Source: Diphasiastrum complanatum (Eukaryota > Streptophyta > Lycopodiopsida > Lycopodiales > Lycopodiaceae). From it: DNA of 64,000 nt. The notes beneath the pieces are model-generated. The model did not search any database. It was not told the DNA's origin and saw nothing but the letters and a program-made list of their open reading frames with translations. Below are positions 53,121 to 64,000 of the stretch, one piece after another. The stretch is taken from positions 100,000,200-100,064,199 of the forward strand of contig CM055092.1 of assembly GCA_029204225.1 (NCBI GenBank). The letters run 5' to 3'. Both the position numbers and the translations under genes were made by a program. Position 1 is the stretch's first letter. Each line of letters begins with the position of its first letter.

Positions 53121-56100
53121 TTTTGAGTTGCCTTTTCCTTTTTGTGCATAGGTTGGGTATTTTGGAGTTGAGGGGCCGCAGTTTGTAAAATTGCATGTAT
53201 GTGCATGAGGGTCAACCGATGTTTTAAGTGCTTGACGGGTTGTAATTTTAAAATTGGTTCCAAAAGTGATTTTGAGAACTCAGAAAATTTGAGTTACCAA
53301 TCTCCAGTGAGAGGAATTTTGATTCCTTTGGGCATGTGTGTCAAAGCAGTAAAATCGGTTTCGGACATTGTTTTCCGATATGAGGTAGAAAAAATTTGGT
53401 TTTTTTTTTCTTCTCTGTGGACAATATGCATGTATAAAGTCCATAGCAACTTGACAATTATCTGTAGTCTAGTATTTTGAGAACTTAATACTGTTGTTTT
53501 TGTGTCAAGCGGTACTAATCGGTTAATATTTATTAAACCGATCTTGACCAAATAATGGTTGTGGTTTGGTTCTCCAGGCAAGTACCCAGTTAGTCAAAAT
53601 TTTGGGTCTCTGGTACTGTGCTTTTTATCGATTTAAACTCTGGAATAAGATTACTCTTAGTAAATGGAATCATTCTCCTTTTAAAATCGGTGGAACACCG
53701 ATCAGTTGGTTATTGTGGTTTTGATGATTTAGGTCACTAAAATTGAACAAACCAAATCTTTTGAAATACTTGTTAAATAATTAATGGTGAAAAATTCATT
53801 GTATTTGGAGGTATTTCTTGATTCAACAATTTTATTTGGGGTGAATATAGTGGAGAAAATACCTGAATCCAAATCTTATTTCTCATTAATTATAGATAAT
53901 TCTAACGAAATTCTTAAGCCAATAAGTGTAAAGGGAGAACAGTCCAATGTTATTGAAAAAAATTGTAATAATAGGAACTGATCAAAAGTAAAACTTATTT
54001 CATTTCTAGCTAAAATCCTATGGTGGTTTGTATATCGATATTTTAACCCAAATATAGGATAGAGATGAAATTGTTTCAAACTTTTTTCCTACAGTAATTC
54101 ATTATTTTACATTTACTAATGTCATTACGTCTTCTTCATACCTTAGTTGAAAGATTTTTAGAGAACTGAAAATTCTGAGGGAAGAAGAGTGGACATCAGG
54201 GGTAGCAAGTGTGATCGGGAAAAGTATTTCGCAATTAGGATTTTATTAATCCCAGTAAATAATTGCTTAATACCTGATATTAATTTCTTGGATTAAGTTC
54301 ATTAAATTGAATTTGTAACTGATATCTTTGTAACTATTGAGTTATCCACAGTTTTGGATGTCAATTGTGATGCTAGAAGTAAAATTTGATACATGGATTA
54401 CATTGGATCTGTTAAATGATAGTAGCTTGTCCCTGGAGTTAATGCTCTTGGATCCAGAGGGATTTTGAAGCTTATCATTAACTTGTAAGGATCAAAATGT
54501 AGTATTGAAACCATGTTAATTCTTCTGTCTAAATCACAAAATCATGTGTGAATTTGTGATATTAATCTGATGGGGCATGCCAGCCATCCAAATAAATGGA
54601 TTCTCCAGTATTTGGGAACAAGAGATAATATCCTATAATAATTATAGGACAACTAGAAGATCAATGGATCTCTAGAATATCAGATAAGACGGTTAAGGAT
54701 TTTCTAGAAGGAAAAGCTGATGGTATGGGACATCAGTAATTTTGAAAAGGGAATTCTAGGACTGTAAAGATATGATGATCAATGGTGTGTTTTAGTACCT
54801 AGTCGCAATATGGGAAAGATAAAACTATTTGATCAAATGTGGGGTATTTTGGAAAATTTTGAGGTTTAGTCTAGATCCCAATGTGGTATCTCATTATTTA
54901 CAAAATCAGAGGCCCTCAAATCTATTTCTCGCTTTCTTAATTAATCCTTTACTTTTTAGTAATTTCTCAAATATAGACATCAGACTGGTTTATATGATTC
55001 TTTCCAGCATGAAAGTATTCTTCTGAAAGACTGTTATGTCATATAAACTACTACTTGTATGGATAGACTTAGAATTCAGATAAATTCTAAGGTTAACGTG
55101 TTTCAATTTCTTAAGCCTAGAATATTTCTTTTTACATAAATGGATTTCGATAGAATGATAGTTTATATCACTCAGGTTGAAAATATTTGAAGGAAAGTCA
55201 TGTTTGTAATAGAGTGACTCCTTAATTGGAATGCACTTATTACTAACTTTTCTTGGATTTGGATATTTTCATAGATCATCTTTCCAGTTAACTTTTATTA
55301 AAATTGATAATTTTTTAAAAGGAGGGGCGAAGTGGTGAAATATCTATCTGAAAATCTATAGGTTGTATAGTATTTGGAAGAGAACCAGTTGTGGTATAGA
55401 AATGAGATTTGGTCTCAAAGTAATTTCGGATAGATTCAGAGTAAGATACCTAATTGGAACTTTTCGAATAAGAGGAATTCTCTAGGGATTGTGTGGACAA
55501 TCTGGAACTAGAACAAGTTTGATATTTGAATCATTATCTATAAGTAGTACAGTGAAAGGTCAAAGGTTACTAATTCCATTTTAATTGGAATAGAAGTAAG
55601 TTTGATTAGGATATAAGTCTGAGAGTTCTGTATTTGATCAACCTAATCTTAGTTTTAGTACTAGGATCAGAGAGGGGTTGATTTAGTGGAGGAATTATGT
55701 AACTAGAGGTAAGTGAAATTGGAAAACTGTTGAGAGTGAATGTTATTCGTCTAACAGATTTTTCGGATATGTTATTTACTCATGAGAAATAGAAAATCTT
55801 TTGTAGCTGAGTTACAAAATCTCAGTGAGATATGTGAGTAGCATTAATCTTGTATGAATCTACTGTGTATTCGTGGTTACTAGGATTATTTGGTGCACTT
55901 AACCTAGTCGGTGAACATAAACATGTAACCAAGTGTTGTTTTTACATATACTTGCAGAGTTAACAAATCTTTGGATTGGAGATTTATGGATTAACTTATA
56001 AATGGTTTGGATGAGGATCTAAATGTGGTGTCATACTAGTATAATTGAGATCTGCACCTAGACATTTGAGATTTCTGAATCATTGGCAATTAACTTGAGT

Positions 56101-57530
56101 AGATGATTACTCCAAAATGAAGTTAATTGGTAAAATGATCAGTGTGATGAGGATTCACCGGGAACTGATGGTTTTGAATTATATTGCTTGTAAGACGCAT
56201 GATTAGTGAATCATTTGGGTTCATCAGTTAAAATTGTATGCATTGGATATACAATATTCTTGGGATAGAGTATTCCTTAGTGAAGGAAGGGACTCAGCTC
56301 ATTAGTGATTGTATCCCAGAGAGCTCAATTGGATAACGAATCATAATGAATCCGAGAATAATAACTGAATTGATATTCAGCAGGACTTTGGATATCTAGA
56401 TTTGATTCTAGATTAGTAGTCTAAAGTTTTTTTGTAGTTGAAGATGATTGTCATCTTGGTATGCATTCAGTCTTTAATTACCAATGGTTTCTAGACCTTG
56501 AATCTTGCACTTCAGTAAAGAATCATGTTTTGGAAGTATTCCTAAATCCAGTATTTTCTTAATAGAAAGATTTTGGAATGACTCTTACTTTTTCTGAGTT
56601 ATGTGGACATATACTCCAGTATCCTATAAATGATTAAGTATGGATTTAGGATTCCAGAAAATTATGATTGACGAATCATATGAATCTAAGTATTTATGAT
56701 TGACGGATCATAAATAGATACTTAATTATTGCCAGAGGACTATAAGGAATTGTAATGGTTCTTAAGTGTGATGATTAATTCTTGATCTATTAGTTGAGTA
56801 AGAATTCAAATCAGTGTTTTGAATCTCTCTACTCCATTATTTTAATTTATCTAGTGGATGCTATTATGCTACAGTATATGGTCTGCAGATGCTTGAGTAC
56901 AGTTTTTCGTTTGATTGGATCTCCAGTTATCATAGGAGACAGACAAGTGTATTAAGAGGAATGAATGTTATTTTCTTGTATTTGGTGCTAGAAACAAGAG
57001 CATTTAACTCAAAAGAGTATCAGGGATACTCAAAGTTGAGTTTAAATCATTCTATATCTTAATAATTCTCCTAGAGATTCTAGTTAAATGAATTATCATA
57101 TCTTAGAATTGGATTCTACTTGTGCTTTACCGCATTATTGACATGTATATTTTGCTATATTTAATCTGATAACAGCTCTTTGTTTAGCGTTCAGATTTGT
57201 GTCAATATTGCTATGCTTAATCTTCATTCTGTCTGACTTTTCTTGTTGCTCAATCTGGTAATCTGTTCTTAGCGAGTTATTATTAGTCTAGTTGTTGACA
57301 ACTAATATTCAGTCTTGCCTTTCGCGAATCATTCGCGACTGATTATTAGTCTAGCTCAGTCTAGCTCTTTCGCGAATCATTCGTGACAGATAATTTGTCT
57401 AGCTATTTCACGACAAATAATTCTTCTGATGTTTGGTTAATGTTTGGCTACGTAATCAGAACGACCGTGATTTCTATCACTAACGTTATGTTCATTTCTG
57501 ATAGGCGTAGTCATGCCTAGGGAATAAGTA
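53121..57530. other. No gene seen; AT-rich
   Basis: 4.4 kb with only short ORFs. A phrase TTTCGCGAATCATTCG(C/T)GAC recurs at about 57320 and 57366 with GATTATTAGTCTAGC-type neighbours, a small local duplication (57290-57430). No LTR, domain or RNA gene recognised. Confidence 0.5.
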
Positions 57531-57779
57531 ATATAGCTCATTCCGCTGCGCACGAACACATTCCGCTTGAGTTCATTTCTAATTCGAGATTCGAGTTCAC
57601 TTCTTTTTCTTGTTCGTTTTCTTTTCGAACTATTTTCGTTTTTTCACACTCACACACCCTCCTTCTTCCAACAGCTTTGAATTTCTTGTCCTGAGCGGAG
57701 CATATTCTGGTGACAGATCCACATGAAGATGATAAAGCTTTGTCATCAGTATAGTAGTATAGTAACAAACAACACAATG

Positions 57780-57860
57780 ACAATAACAAAGCTGGAGATG
57801 GCGCTAATGACACTAGAGATAGAGATAGCGCTAATTGACCCTAGAGATAGAGATGGCGTA
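57780..57860. repeat. Short tandem repeat
   Basis: CTAGAGATAGAGAT-GCG occurs about three times with AATGACACTA/AATTGACCCTA links, period about 36 bp. Confidence 0.6.
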
Positions 57861-57941
57861 GGCTTTGTTTCTGAAATGTCACTCCTAATTCAAATTTTTG
57901 AGTGTTCCCAGCTATTGGGAGGGAATATTTCAGCATTTTGA

Positions 57942-59696
57942 AAAATTATATTTTAACTGTGGTTAAACACCAGTGAAGTTTGATGTGACTAAACTAAGGT
58001 GCATTCATTTACATGGAAAGTAGTGTGGGCAGATGCCTAAAGAAGTTAGAAAATGATATTTTAATTACTTTATAGTTATTTTTCTCTCTCCTACATGGCA
58101 TTTCTTATAGGGCCCTCTTAAACTCAATTAAACTCAAGCAACTCTTTCAATCTAATTGGCCCATCTCTGGTGAGTGGATGTTGAGGCCAAAGGTTGATTA
58201 AAGGTTAGAAAATTCTTACAATTTACATATCATAATGGACTTTGTAGTGTTTTAAGAAGCACACTCTGTATGCATGAGAACATTACAACTGATCATGGTT
58301 TCATGGGAGACAATGTACAATGATGCCAATCTACATCGCCTATTGAACCACATAATAACCGCAATATAGATGCCTTGAAAGGCGAAGAAAAAAACACTAG
58401 AATTTCAAGGCACAGCCTTTTCCTTTGGAGACGCAAACTTTCATTAACCTCTTACGTATATGCACCTTTTGAACTGACTTACCTAATAACTAATTACTTA
58501 GACACAAGTGGGTGCAACATTCGTAATCCATAAATATAAGCATATTTTGAAATTTCATCCTCTCATAATCTCTTAAACTTTAGACACACCTTTTATTCAA
58601 GTTCTAGAATTTTAGACAAAATCATTTAAAGCGCACTTTTATTATTAATGCACCCCATTTTTAAATTAATATTAGTCGAACACGAGGTGTAGGTACAAGT
58701 ACACAAGTTTTGTCTTTAAAAGGCAAGGTAAAAAAGAAGAGAGAAGTTGAATAGTAAAACCTTAGTCAAATGGAAGAGGCTCAAGTTTCAACAACTCAAG
58801 TCTTGACTAACTAGATGCTACATAAGGTAATCCAAATAATTTCCCAAAGAACAATTTTAAAAGTGGTGGGGACTTGGAAGGTAGATAAATGGCGGGAACA
58901 TTTCTAAAAGTGGTAGCCCTCTCCTTTTTTTTGTAGAGGCCACTTGCTTACACAAGGTGAACTTACTGCAAGAGACATCCCATGGAGCAAGAAAGGATGC
59001 AAACATGGGATAAAATCATGTGCTAGGGCTGGTCCCATAGGTGTTAACTTGCTCTCAAAAAGTGGTGGGACCATTGTTTTGTTGTCCAAGAGTATATTAT
59101 TCAAATGCAAATTGAGGCCCCATCAACAAGCGGCCTTGTGCCACATGGTTGTGCCAATCAAGATAAATCCATTTAAAAACAAAGGTGCACTCCCCTCTCC
59201 ATATTTGTGAAAGGAGTGGGAGATAAGGCAACTCTCCCTTTCACGATAGTCAAGGGCTTGCCATGATCAAAAGGGTCTATGCCACTATAGCACATCTCTC
59301 AAGCACCTTGGGAGAAAGGAGGGCAATCACTCCCCAACTGCACCTTGCATGGCAATTGCCACCGTGGTTCCTAGCCTCATCTAAGGGTGGTAGAGGACCT
59401 TGAGAGATGGGTAATTTTCAGCCCTTAAGGCTTTCATTACACTTGGACGAAGACACCCCAGGTGAACATGTGACTCCCCAGTCCCATGGAATTGGAAATA
59501 AATCGACTTTTCTTGAGTGTGAAACCGGCTTGTTAAGATCATCATTTTTATAGAGTCTAGACTATCTCATACCTAGTTAATTCTTATTTTAGCAAGTGAG
59601 TAATAAAGACATCCATAAAGAAGCTTCATGCAAAGTGGAACAAAAACCTAACAAATTAAATTTGCCATTGGTTTAGCAAAAAGTGCATTTTCCCCT
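57942..59696. other. Upstream region of the lipid transfer protein gene; no gene seen
   Basis: AT-rich with a GC-richer part at 58900-59480 that has no convincing ORF. No clear TATA box can be placed; TTTTTATAGAG at 59547 is a weak candidate. Promoter elements cannot be assigned by eye. Confidence 0.45.
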
Positions 59697-59752
59697 CTCT
59701 CTCTCTCTCTCTCTTCTAGCCTTCCTTCCTTCCTTCCTGCCTTTTAGCTTGC
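59697..59752 (+). promoter_or_regulatory. Pyrimidine-rich leader (CT repeat)
   Basis: CCCTCTCTCTCTCTC followed by CTTCC repeats, about 165-215 bp before the start codon. CT-rich tracts of this kind are common near plant transcription starts and in 5' UTRs. The role here is inferred from position only. Confidence 0.45.
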
Positions 59753-59913
59753 TTCTATTCCTCGTCTCCCTGGCCTTCGATCTCGCCAAGATCCTTGCTT
59801 TTTAGGCGGATCGCATTGCAAGAGTGATTTCCAGGGTGGGTTTCGGTGGGTTTTGCAGGAGCTGCTCGCGATCGCATATGGGTCTGTATGTGAATCTAGG
59901 CAGAATAGTGAAA

Positions 59914-61086
59914 ATGGAGAAGATAGTGCTGCTGTGCATGGTGATTTCAGCTTGCTGCATGGCTCTTTCTATGGCAGCCACAACAGCGCCACCCCCCAAG
60001 GTGGATTGCAACTCTCAGCTCCCAATGCTGCTGCCATGCCTTGATTATGTGCAAGGGAAAGTCCAGACCCCTTCCAGTGAGTGCTGCACAGGCCTGTCTT
60101 CCATGGTGAAGACCAGTCCTTCGTGTCTGTGCAGCTTGCTGAGCAGTGGTGTTGGGAGCAGCATCAACACTACCCGTGCCTTAGAGATTCCGTCCAAGTG
60201 CAAGATCAGAGGCGTGAGCGCCAGTCAGTGTGCGGGTGAGCAAAAGACAATCAGCTTTTTAAGGCTAAGGATTATTTTGTAGCCCTTGCTAAAAGACTGT
60301 TTGTAAAACCAGTTGCAACATTTATTTTGCTTTCAAATCCTCATCCTTGCTCCGTTTGAAGATCTGGTACGTCACAGCTTTAATTTCGTGTAGACTCCTG
60401 TTCTCTGTTGGATCAACCAGATCCTCACTAAGGTGGAGCTGAACAATTCTGTTCTTACTCCTTCCTTCCATCTATTGTCACGTGTTTTGTACATTTGATA
60501 TGACGTGTTTGTTCCATCCTTGAATCTCTGCCTACGCTTTCATGATTGATGCGTTTTATGGAACTGTTTCAGTTGATCTTCTGGTCAGGATGTGCATGCA
60601 CCTTGCAGAGCCTATATCTCTATATGTCCTTTACTTTTAGCAAGCTTTTGCCTATATATTTTAATGTTATCGTTATAGACTTGTTCTCTGCTATGTGCTG
60701 ACCAGAATCCGTACCTCAACCTGACTGAGGTACGGATTCTGGTCATATTTATGTATGTGATGTTTGTCTGAAGCAAGCTCTACATGTGATGCATCTCCTA
60801 ACTGATCTCTGTATGTATATCTCTATATTCTTGTTTGATCTGATCCATATCAGATAAAATAGCTGGCTCTGCATATAGATAGCGTTAATCATGGTTAGCT
60901 TATTTTGGACTTTCAGGCGGTTCTCCACCGTTGTCATCCGGACCAGCTCCAGCTCCCGTTGCAGGTGGTGCAGCGCCAGGCACCAGCGAGGGCGGATCTG
61001 CTCCTCCATCTCCAAATTCAGGACTCATGTCTACTCCTGCTATAAGTAGCTACTTAGGATTAATTGCAGTGTGCCTACTTTTTTGA
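59914..61086 (+). CDS. Non-specific lipid transfer protein, GPI-anchored type (two exons)
   Basis: Exons 59914-60235 and 60917-61086, with a 681-bp GT-AG intron (phase 1), encode 163 residues. The ATG at 59914 is chosen because a signal peptide begins there (MEKIVLLCMVISACCMALS, cut likely near residue 22-24); an in-frame ATG at 59824 would place 30 residues before it. The mature part has the eight-cysteine motif with spacing C-9-C-14-CC-12-C-1-C-22-C-9-C, which forms the disulfide-held lipid-binding cavity. A Pro/Ala/Ser/Gly-rich tail (PAPAPVAGGAAPG) and a C-terminal hydrophobic segment (SSYLGLIAVCLLF) indicate a GPI anchor. Family members bind or move lipids at the cell surface, often for cuticle or wall lipids; the exact lipid is unknown. 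Intact reading frame, no neighbour in common pathway. Confidence 0.92.
60699..60745. repeat. Perfect 20-bp hairpin in the lipid transfer protein intron
   Basis: Arms 60699-60718 and 60726-60745 (TGACCAGAATCC... with its exact complement) are separated by 7 bases. It lies in the intron, 171 bp before the acceptor. The stem is too short and lacks the asymmetry of a typical plant miRNA precursor. Confidence 0.95.
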
Positions 61087-61640
61087 ATACATGAGGGATG
61101 CATTTTCTGAGTGCTCCATTTTTATACAGTTTAGTGGATATGGTACATTGTCACAAGGTTTAGTGTATACTTAGGTGAGACATAGTCAGGAGGAGGCATG
61201 GTCTTTAGATCTGTTTTTTGGATCTCAATCCATGTCAACTTATAGACGGTTTAAAGCAATAAGTGCAGGATTGATGAGATTTGATATTTATAGTCTAATT
61301 ATTTACTCTGTGTTTCTTTTACAAGGGATCCAAACCTCTTGGTGGGTTTGAGCATTTGGTGTGTAACTGTGGGGTCTTTCTCACACATTTTTATGCCAGT
61401 TAGTTTTACTTTTGACATACAGAATTAATCTTCCATTGCTTATAGAGTTCCGTGCTACTCTCATTATGGTGAAATAGGAACTTTTTTCCATTGTTGTGGC
61501 ATGCATAAACTGGAATGTCATTAGAAATTTTCATCCCTTGAGATTTGTGTAATGATAGGATGTTAATTATAACATAAAGGTGTTTTTGTTTTGTCCAGTT
61601 TTGGCATGCAAAATTTAAGGCTTTCTTCTTCTTTTTTAAT
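61087..61640. other. 3' UTR and downstream sequence
   Basis: AT-rich sequence after the stop. AATAAG at 61258 is a possible weak polyadenylation signal. No gene. Confidence 0.4.
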
Positions 61641-61641
61641 C

Positions 61642-61680
61642 CGAAGTTCTAGGCATTTACGCAAAATGCCTAGAACTTCG
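61642..61680. repeat. Perfect 17-bp hairpin downstream of the gene
   Basis: Arms 61642-61658 and 61664-61680 (CGAAGTTCTAGGCATTT with its exact complement), loop of 5 bases. The flanks are not repeated elsewhere in the window. Confidence 0.95.
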
Positions 61681-64000
61681 ATCAACATTAACTTGTTTGT
61701 TTGCATGTTTTTGGAGGACGATTCAATTGATGTTCTTTGCAATGGAAAATGTAGACATGATATTTACGTTGCAAAATACAGAGCTTTACCTTGTTGATGA
61801 TGGTGTATTATTATAAAAATTTTGCATATGTAATCTGACATGTTGGTCAATGCATGATAACAAAATTGATTGACTTCCTTGATTCACATGTAAGTAAAGA
61901 CATTCTTTGGACCACAATTGTATAACTCATGTATGAGTTTTCATCTTTACTTTATATTTCAAAGAAGGTCGCATGTGCTGCAAATAATGTGATTTCTTGT
62001 TTGTAGGCTCATCTAATGATGGTTTTATCGCATAGTTGTGACAATATCAAGAACGAGGACACTTTGAATCTTGGATAACAACAAAAAAACAGTCACATGC
62101 TATTTGATCTTTGTAGTATCATTCTACTTTTTGGTGGTAATGCTATTTTGATTTCTACTTTGTAAGTTGGATGAAGTGTGCTTGGTTTCATACATTGCAA
62201 AGCGAAAATGCCATTTCTTAGTTTTTTAAAGCTTTTGCTCCATCTCTATATGTGTGCACATATCTTGTTTCAAATGGTGATGTGAACTATGCATCATGCT
62301 TGTTTGGGATTACAAACAAGCCATAGTGATGAGATTGGACAATGTTGATACTTTTACACAATTCATTTTTGTTTACTTGTTATAAAGCCAATTTCTCGCA
62401 TGTTTAGCTTACCTTTAGTTGTAACAAATCTTCACAGTTTGACAACACATTTTCTTCACAAATTATGGGGTGAGTTTTGTCTGTCGGAAACTAATGTTAT
62501 GATAGTCATGTAGCTATGCACATCTCGTTAGAGTTCCCGAAGGTTAAGCTTTTCCTTCTTAGTTCAGATCTAGTGATCTCAATTGCTACAATAAAAAACA
62601 AGAACATGAAATAAGCATTGATAACTATGGAGCACTCAAAGATCACACTCAAATCAAACTAGCATGGAAAGACTCTCAATTGTATCACGCACACACAATA
62701 AAAGTATCCAATATGAATCGCTAAAATGTGCATTGGTATCAAATCACCTTCACAAGTTTTTCTTGTAATCTCTTCTTAAATGAATTATTAATCATATGAG
62801 ATAGAGACGTCTTCTGTTGGTTGCCACCTCTTTTATTTACTAGCTTGAAGTCAAATTCCTCGAAGGACGTCTCTTGGCTAAATTATCTCCTATGCATGCC
62901 CAATATATCCATGTATAAAAGTTGATCCATATTTTATTCTAAGTGTATCTAACCATTGTATGGCAACAAATAACTCGCAAAAAAAATCTTTCTTGGTTTA
63001 AAGCTACAATTTGTTAGAAACAGACTAGCTTTGAAGGCATAATAGTCTTAAAATGTATAAGGATCATTGTGTAATATTCTTGATGGTAGTTGCTTCTTAA
63101 TGTATGTTTGTCTTCAACAAATGCAAAAAAATTTGTTACACAATCCTTAATGTAAGCTATATCAATACCCTTTCTTACTCTTTTTTCATAATGATAATGC
63201 TACTCCTTTGGTGGATCTTGATTGTTAGATCACCTATATTCATGTTGAGCATAGCTTGACATGGTATTATTATAGTTGGCTTTTGGGAATTGTTGACCCA
63301 TTTGATAATTTGAGTTCCCAAGTCCACACTAGTAGATGTTTAGTCACTCTAATCTTAAAAAGTTACATAGAACGACTATATACTTGTTGGATGATACTTG
63401 TGAGAATAGAGAATACAAAATATAGAATACAAAACAGACAGATGAAGTAGTCTGATGCTAGTAAGCAATCAAGACGAAAAACAGACAAGACGTCCACCTG
63501 CGTGCGAGACGTGTTATGTGATTAGGTTCCATAGAGATTTACAAGTCTGCTAGTAAGGGAGACATCCACTTGTGAGAGAACTGTATTTCTCTCATGCCAA
63601 CGCACTGTGTAAATCTGCACGCAGTGCCTGAAGAATCAGAGAAAATCAATAGATGATTTTGTAGCCATTGTGCACATGTCTTCTTTTATGTTATATGATC
63701 TTGAACGCAAATGTGTCTGTTGTTATTCATGTGTCTGATTTTCCTATTCATTTTAATTTCGCATATTGGTTGAAATCTTGTTGAATGCTATATTAACTAG
63801 TAATATAAACCTTATCTCCAAAAATTTGCTATTTATAGTGCTTATCAACAAATCATTTTAGCGACAAGAGTATTACCTTCATTATGCTAGAAAGGCTCTG
63901 TTTTGCCTTGGGTCCTTGTGTTCCTCTCATAGTGGATTCTAAACACTGCAAAATAAACACAACGCTTAAGGTTTACAAGCTCTCTACAATGTATGTGCAG
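61681..64000. other. No gene seen
   Basis: AT-rich sequence with short ORFs, no domain, RNA gene or terminal repeats. A GC-richer patch at 63470-63640 carries no ORF of note. Confidence 0.5.

Noticed and set aside
59824-60282. Upstream start and read-through stop for the lipid transfer protein (152-codon single-exon reading)
   Set aside because: The extra N-terminus would bury the signal peptide, and reading past 60235 enters the intron; the spliced form gives the expected tail and GPI signal.

Overview
The window looks like nuclear DNA of a land plant with a large, repeat-rich genome. The evidence is plant Ty1/copia and Ty3/gypsy retrotransposons primed by initiator-Met tRNA, GT-AG introns, dinucleotide microsatellites, and one typical plant GPI-anchored lipid transfer protein gene. 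The species cannot be told; a fern or gymnosperm would fit the low gene density, but that is inference. The only host gene I regard as intact is the lipid transfer protein gene at 59914-61086.

Layout. 1-12077: one non-autonomous LTR retrotransposon family inserted into itself three levels deep, all on the minus strand: E0 (runs off the left edge), E1 inserted in E0's 5' LTR, and E2 inserted in E1's internal region. Target duplications, primer sites, polypurine tracts and pair-specific LTR variants all agree. 12078-13790: no gene seen. 13790-30228: remains of two Ty3/gypsy elements whose parts lie in opposite orientations. The gag-protease-RT start of element A is on the minus strand (26543-30228), while its RT-RNase H-integrase, a minisatellite and a long accessory ORF are on the plus strand (14741-24051). 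The chromovirus-like element B is split reciprocally (24500-26542 plus; 13900-14740 minus). One inversion of about 11.8 kb explains both. A solo LTR of the E family (22678-23861, 5-bp target duplication) sits inside the accessory ORF, and a fold-back element sits in element B's RNase H.

30229-46620: a patchwork of relics. These are a copia RNase H end, a possible Ulp1-like peptidase end, a broken copia gag-protease-integrase, exon-like pieces of unknown genes, a CACTA-like transposase candidate, microsatellites, and a pair of convergent unidentified genes (42443-45764), of which the minus-strand one resembles a multi-exon DDE-type transposase. 46621-52441: a structurally complete copia element with both LTRs and a target duplication, its polyprotein broken by one stop codon. 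52447-59690: AT-rich sequence with little sign of genes. 59697-61086: the lipid transfer protein gene with a perfect hairpin in its intron; a second perfect hairpin lies about 550 bp downstream. 61100-64000: nothing I can call.

The genes do not form a pathway. The window is mainly a record of successive insertions, one of which can be read as a rearrangement, next to one ordinary cell-surface protein gene.
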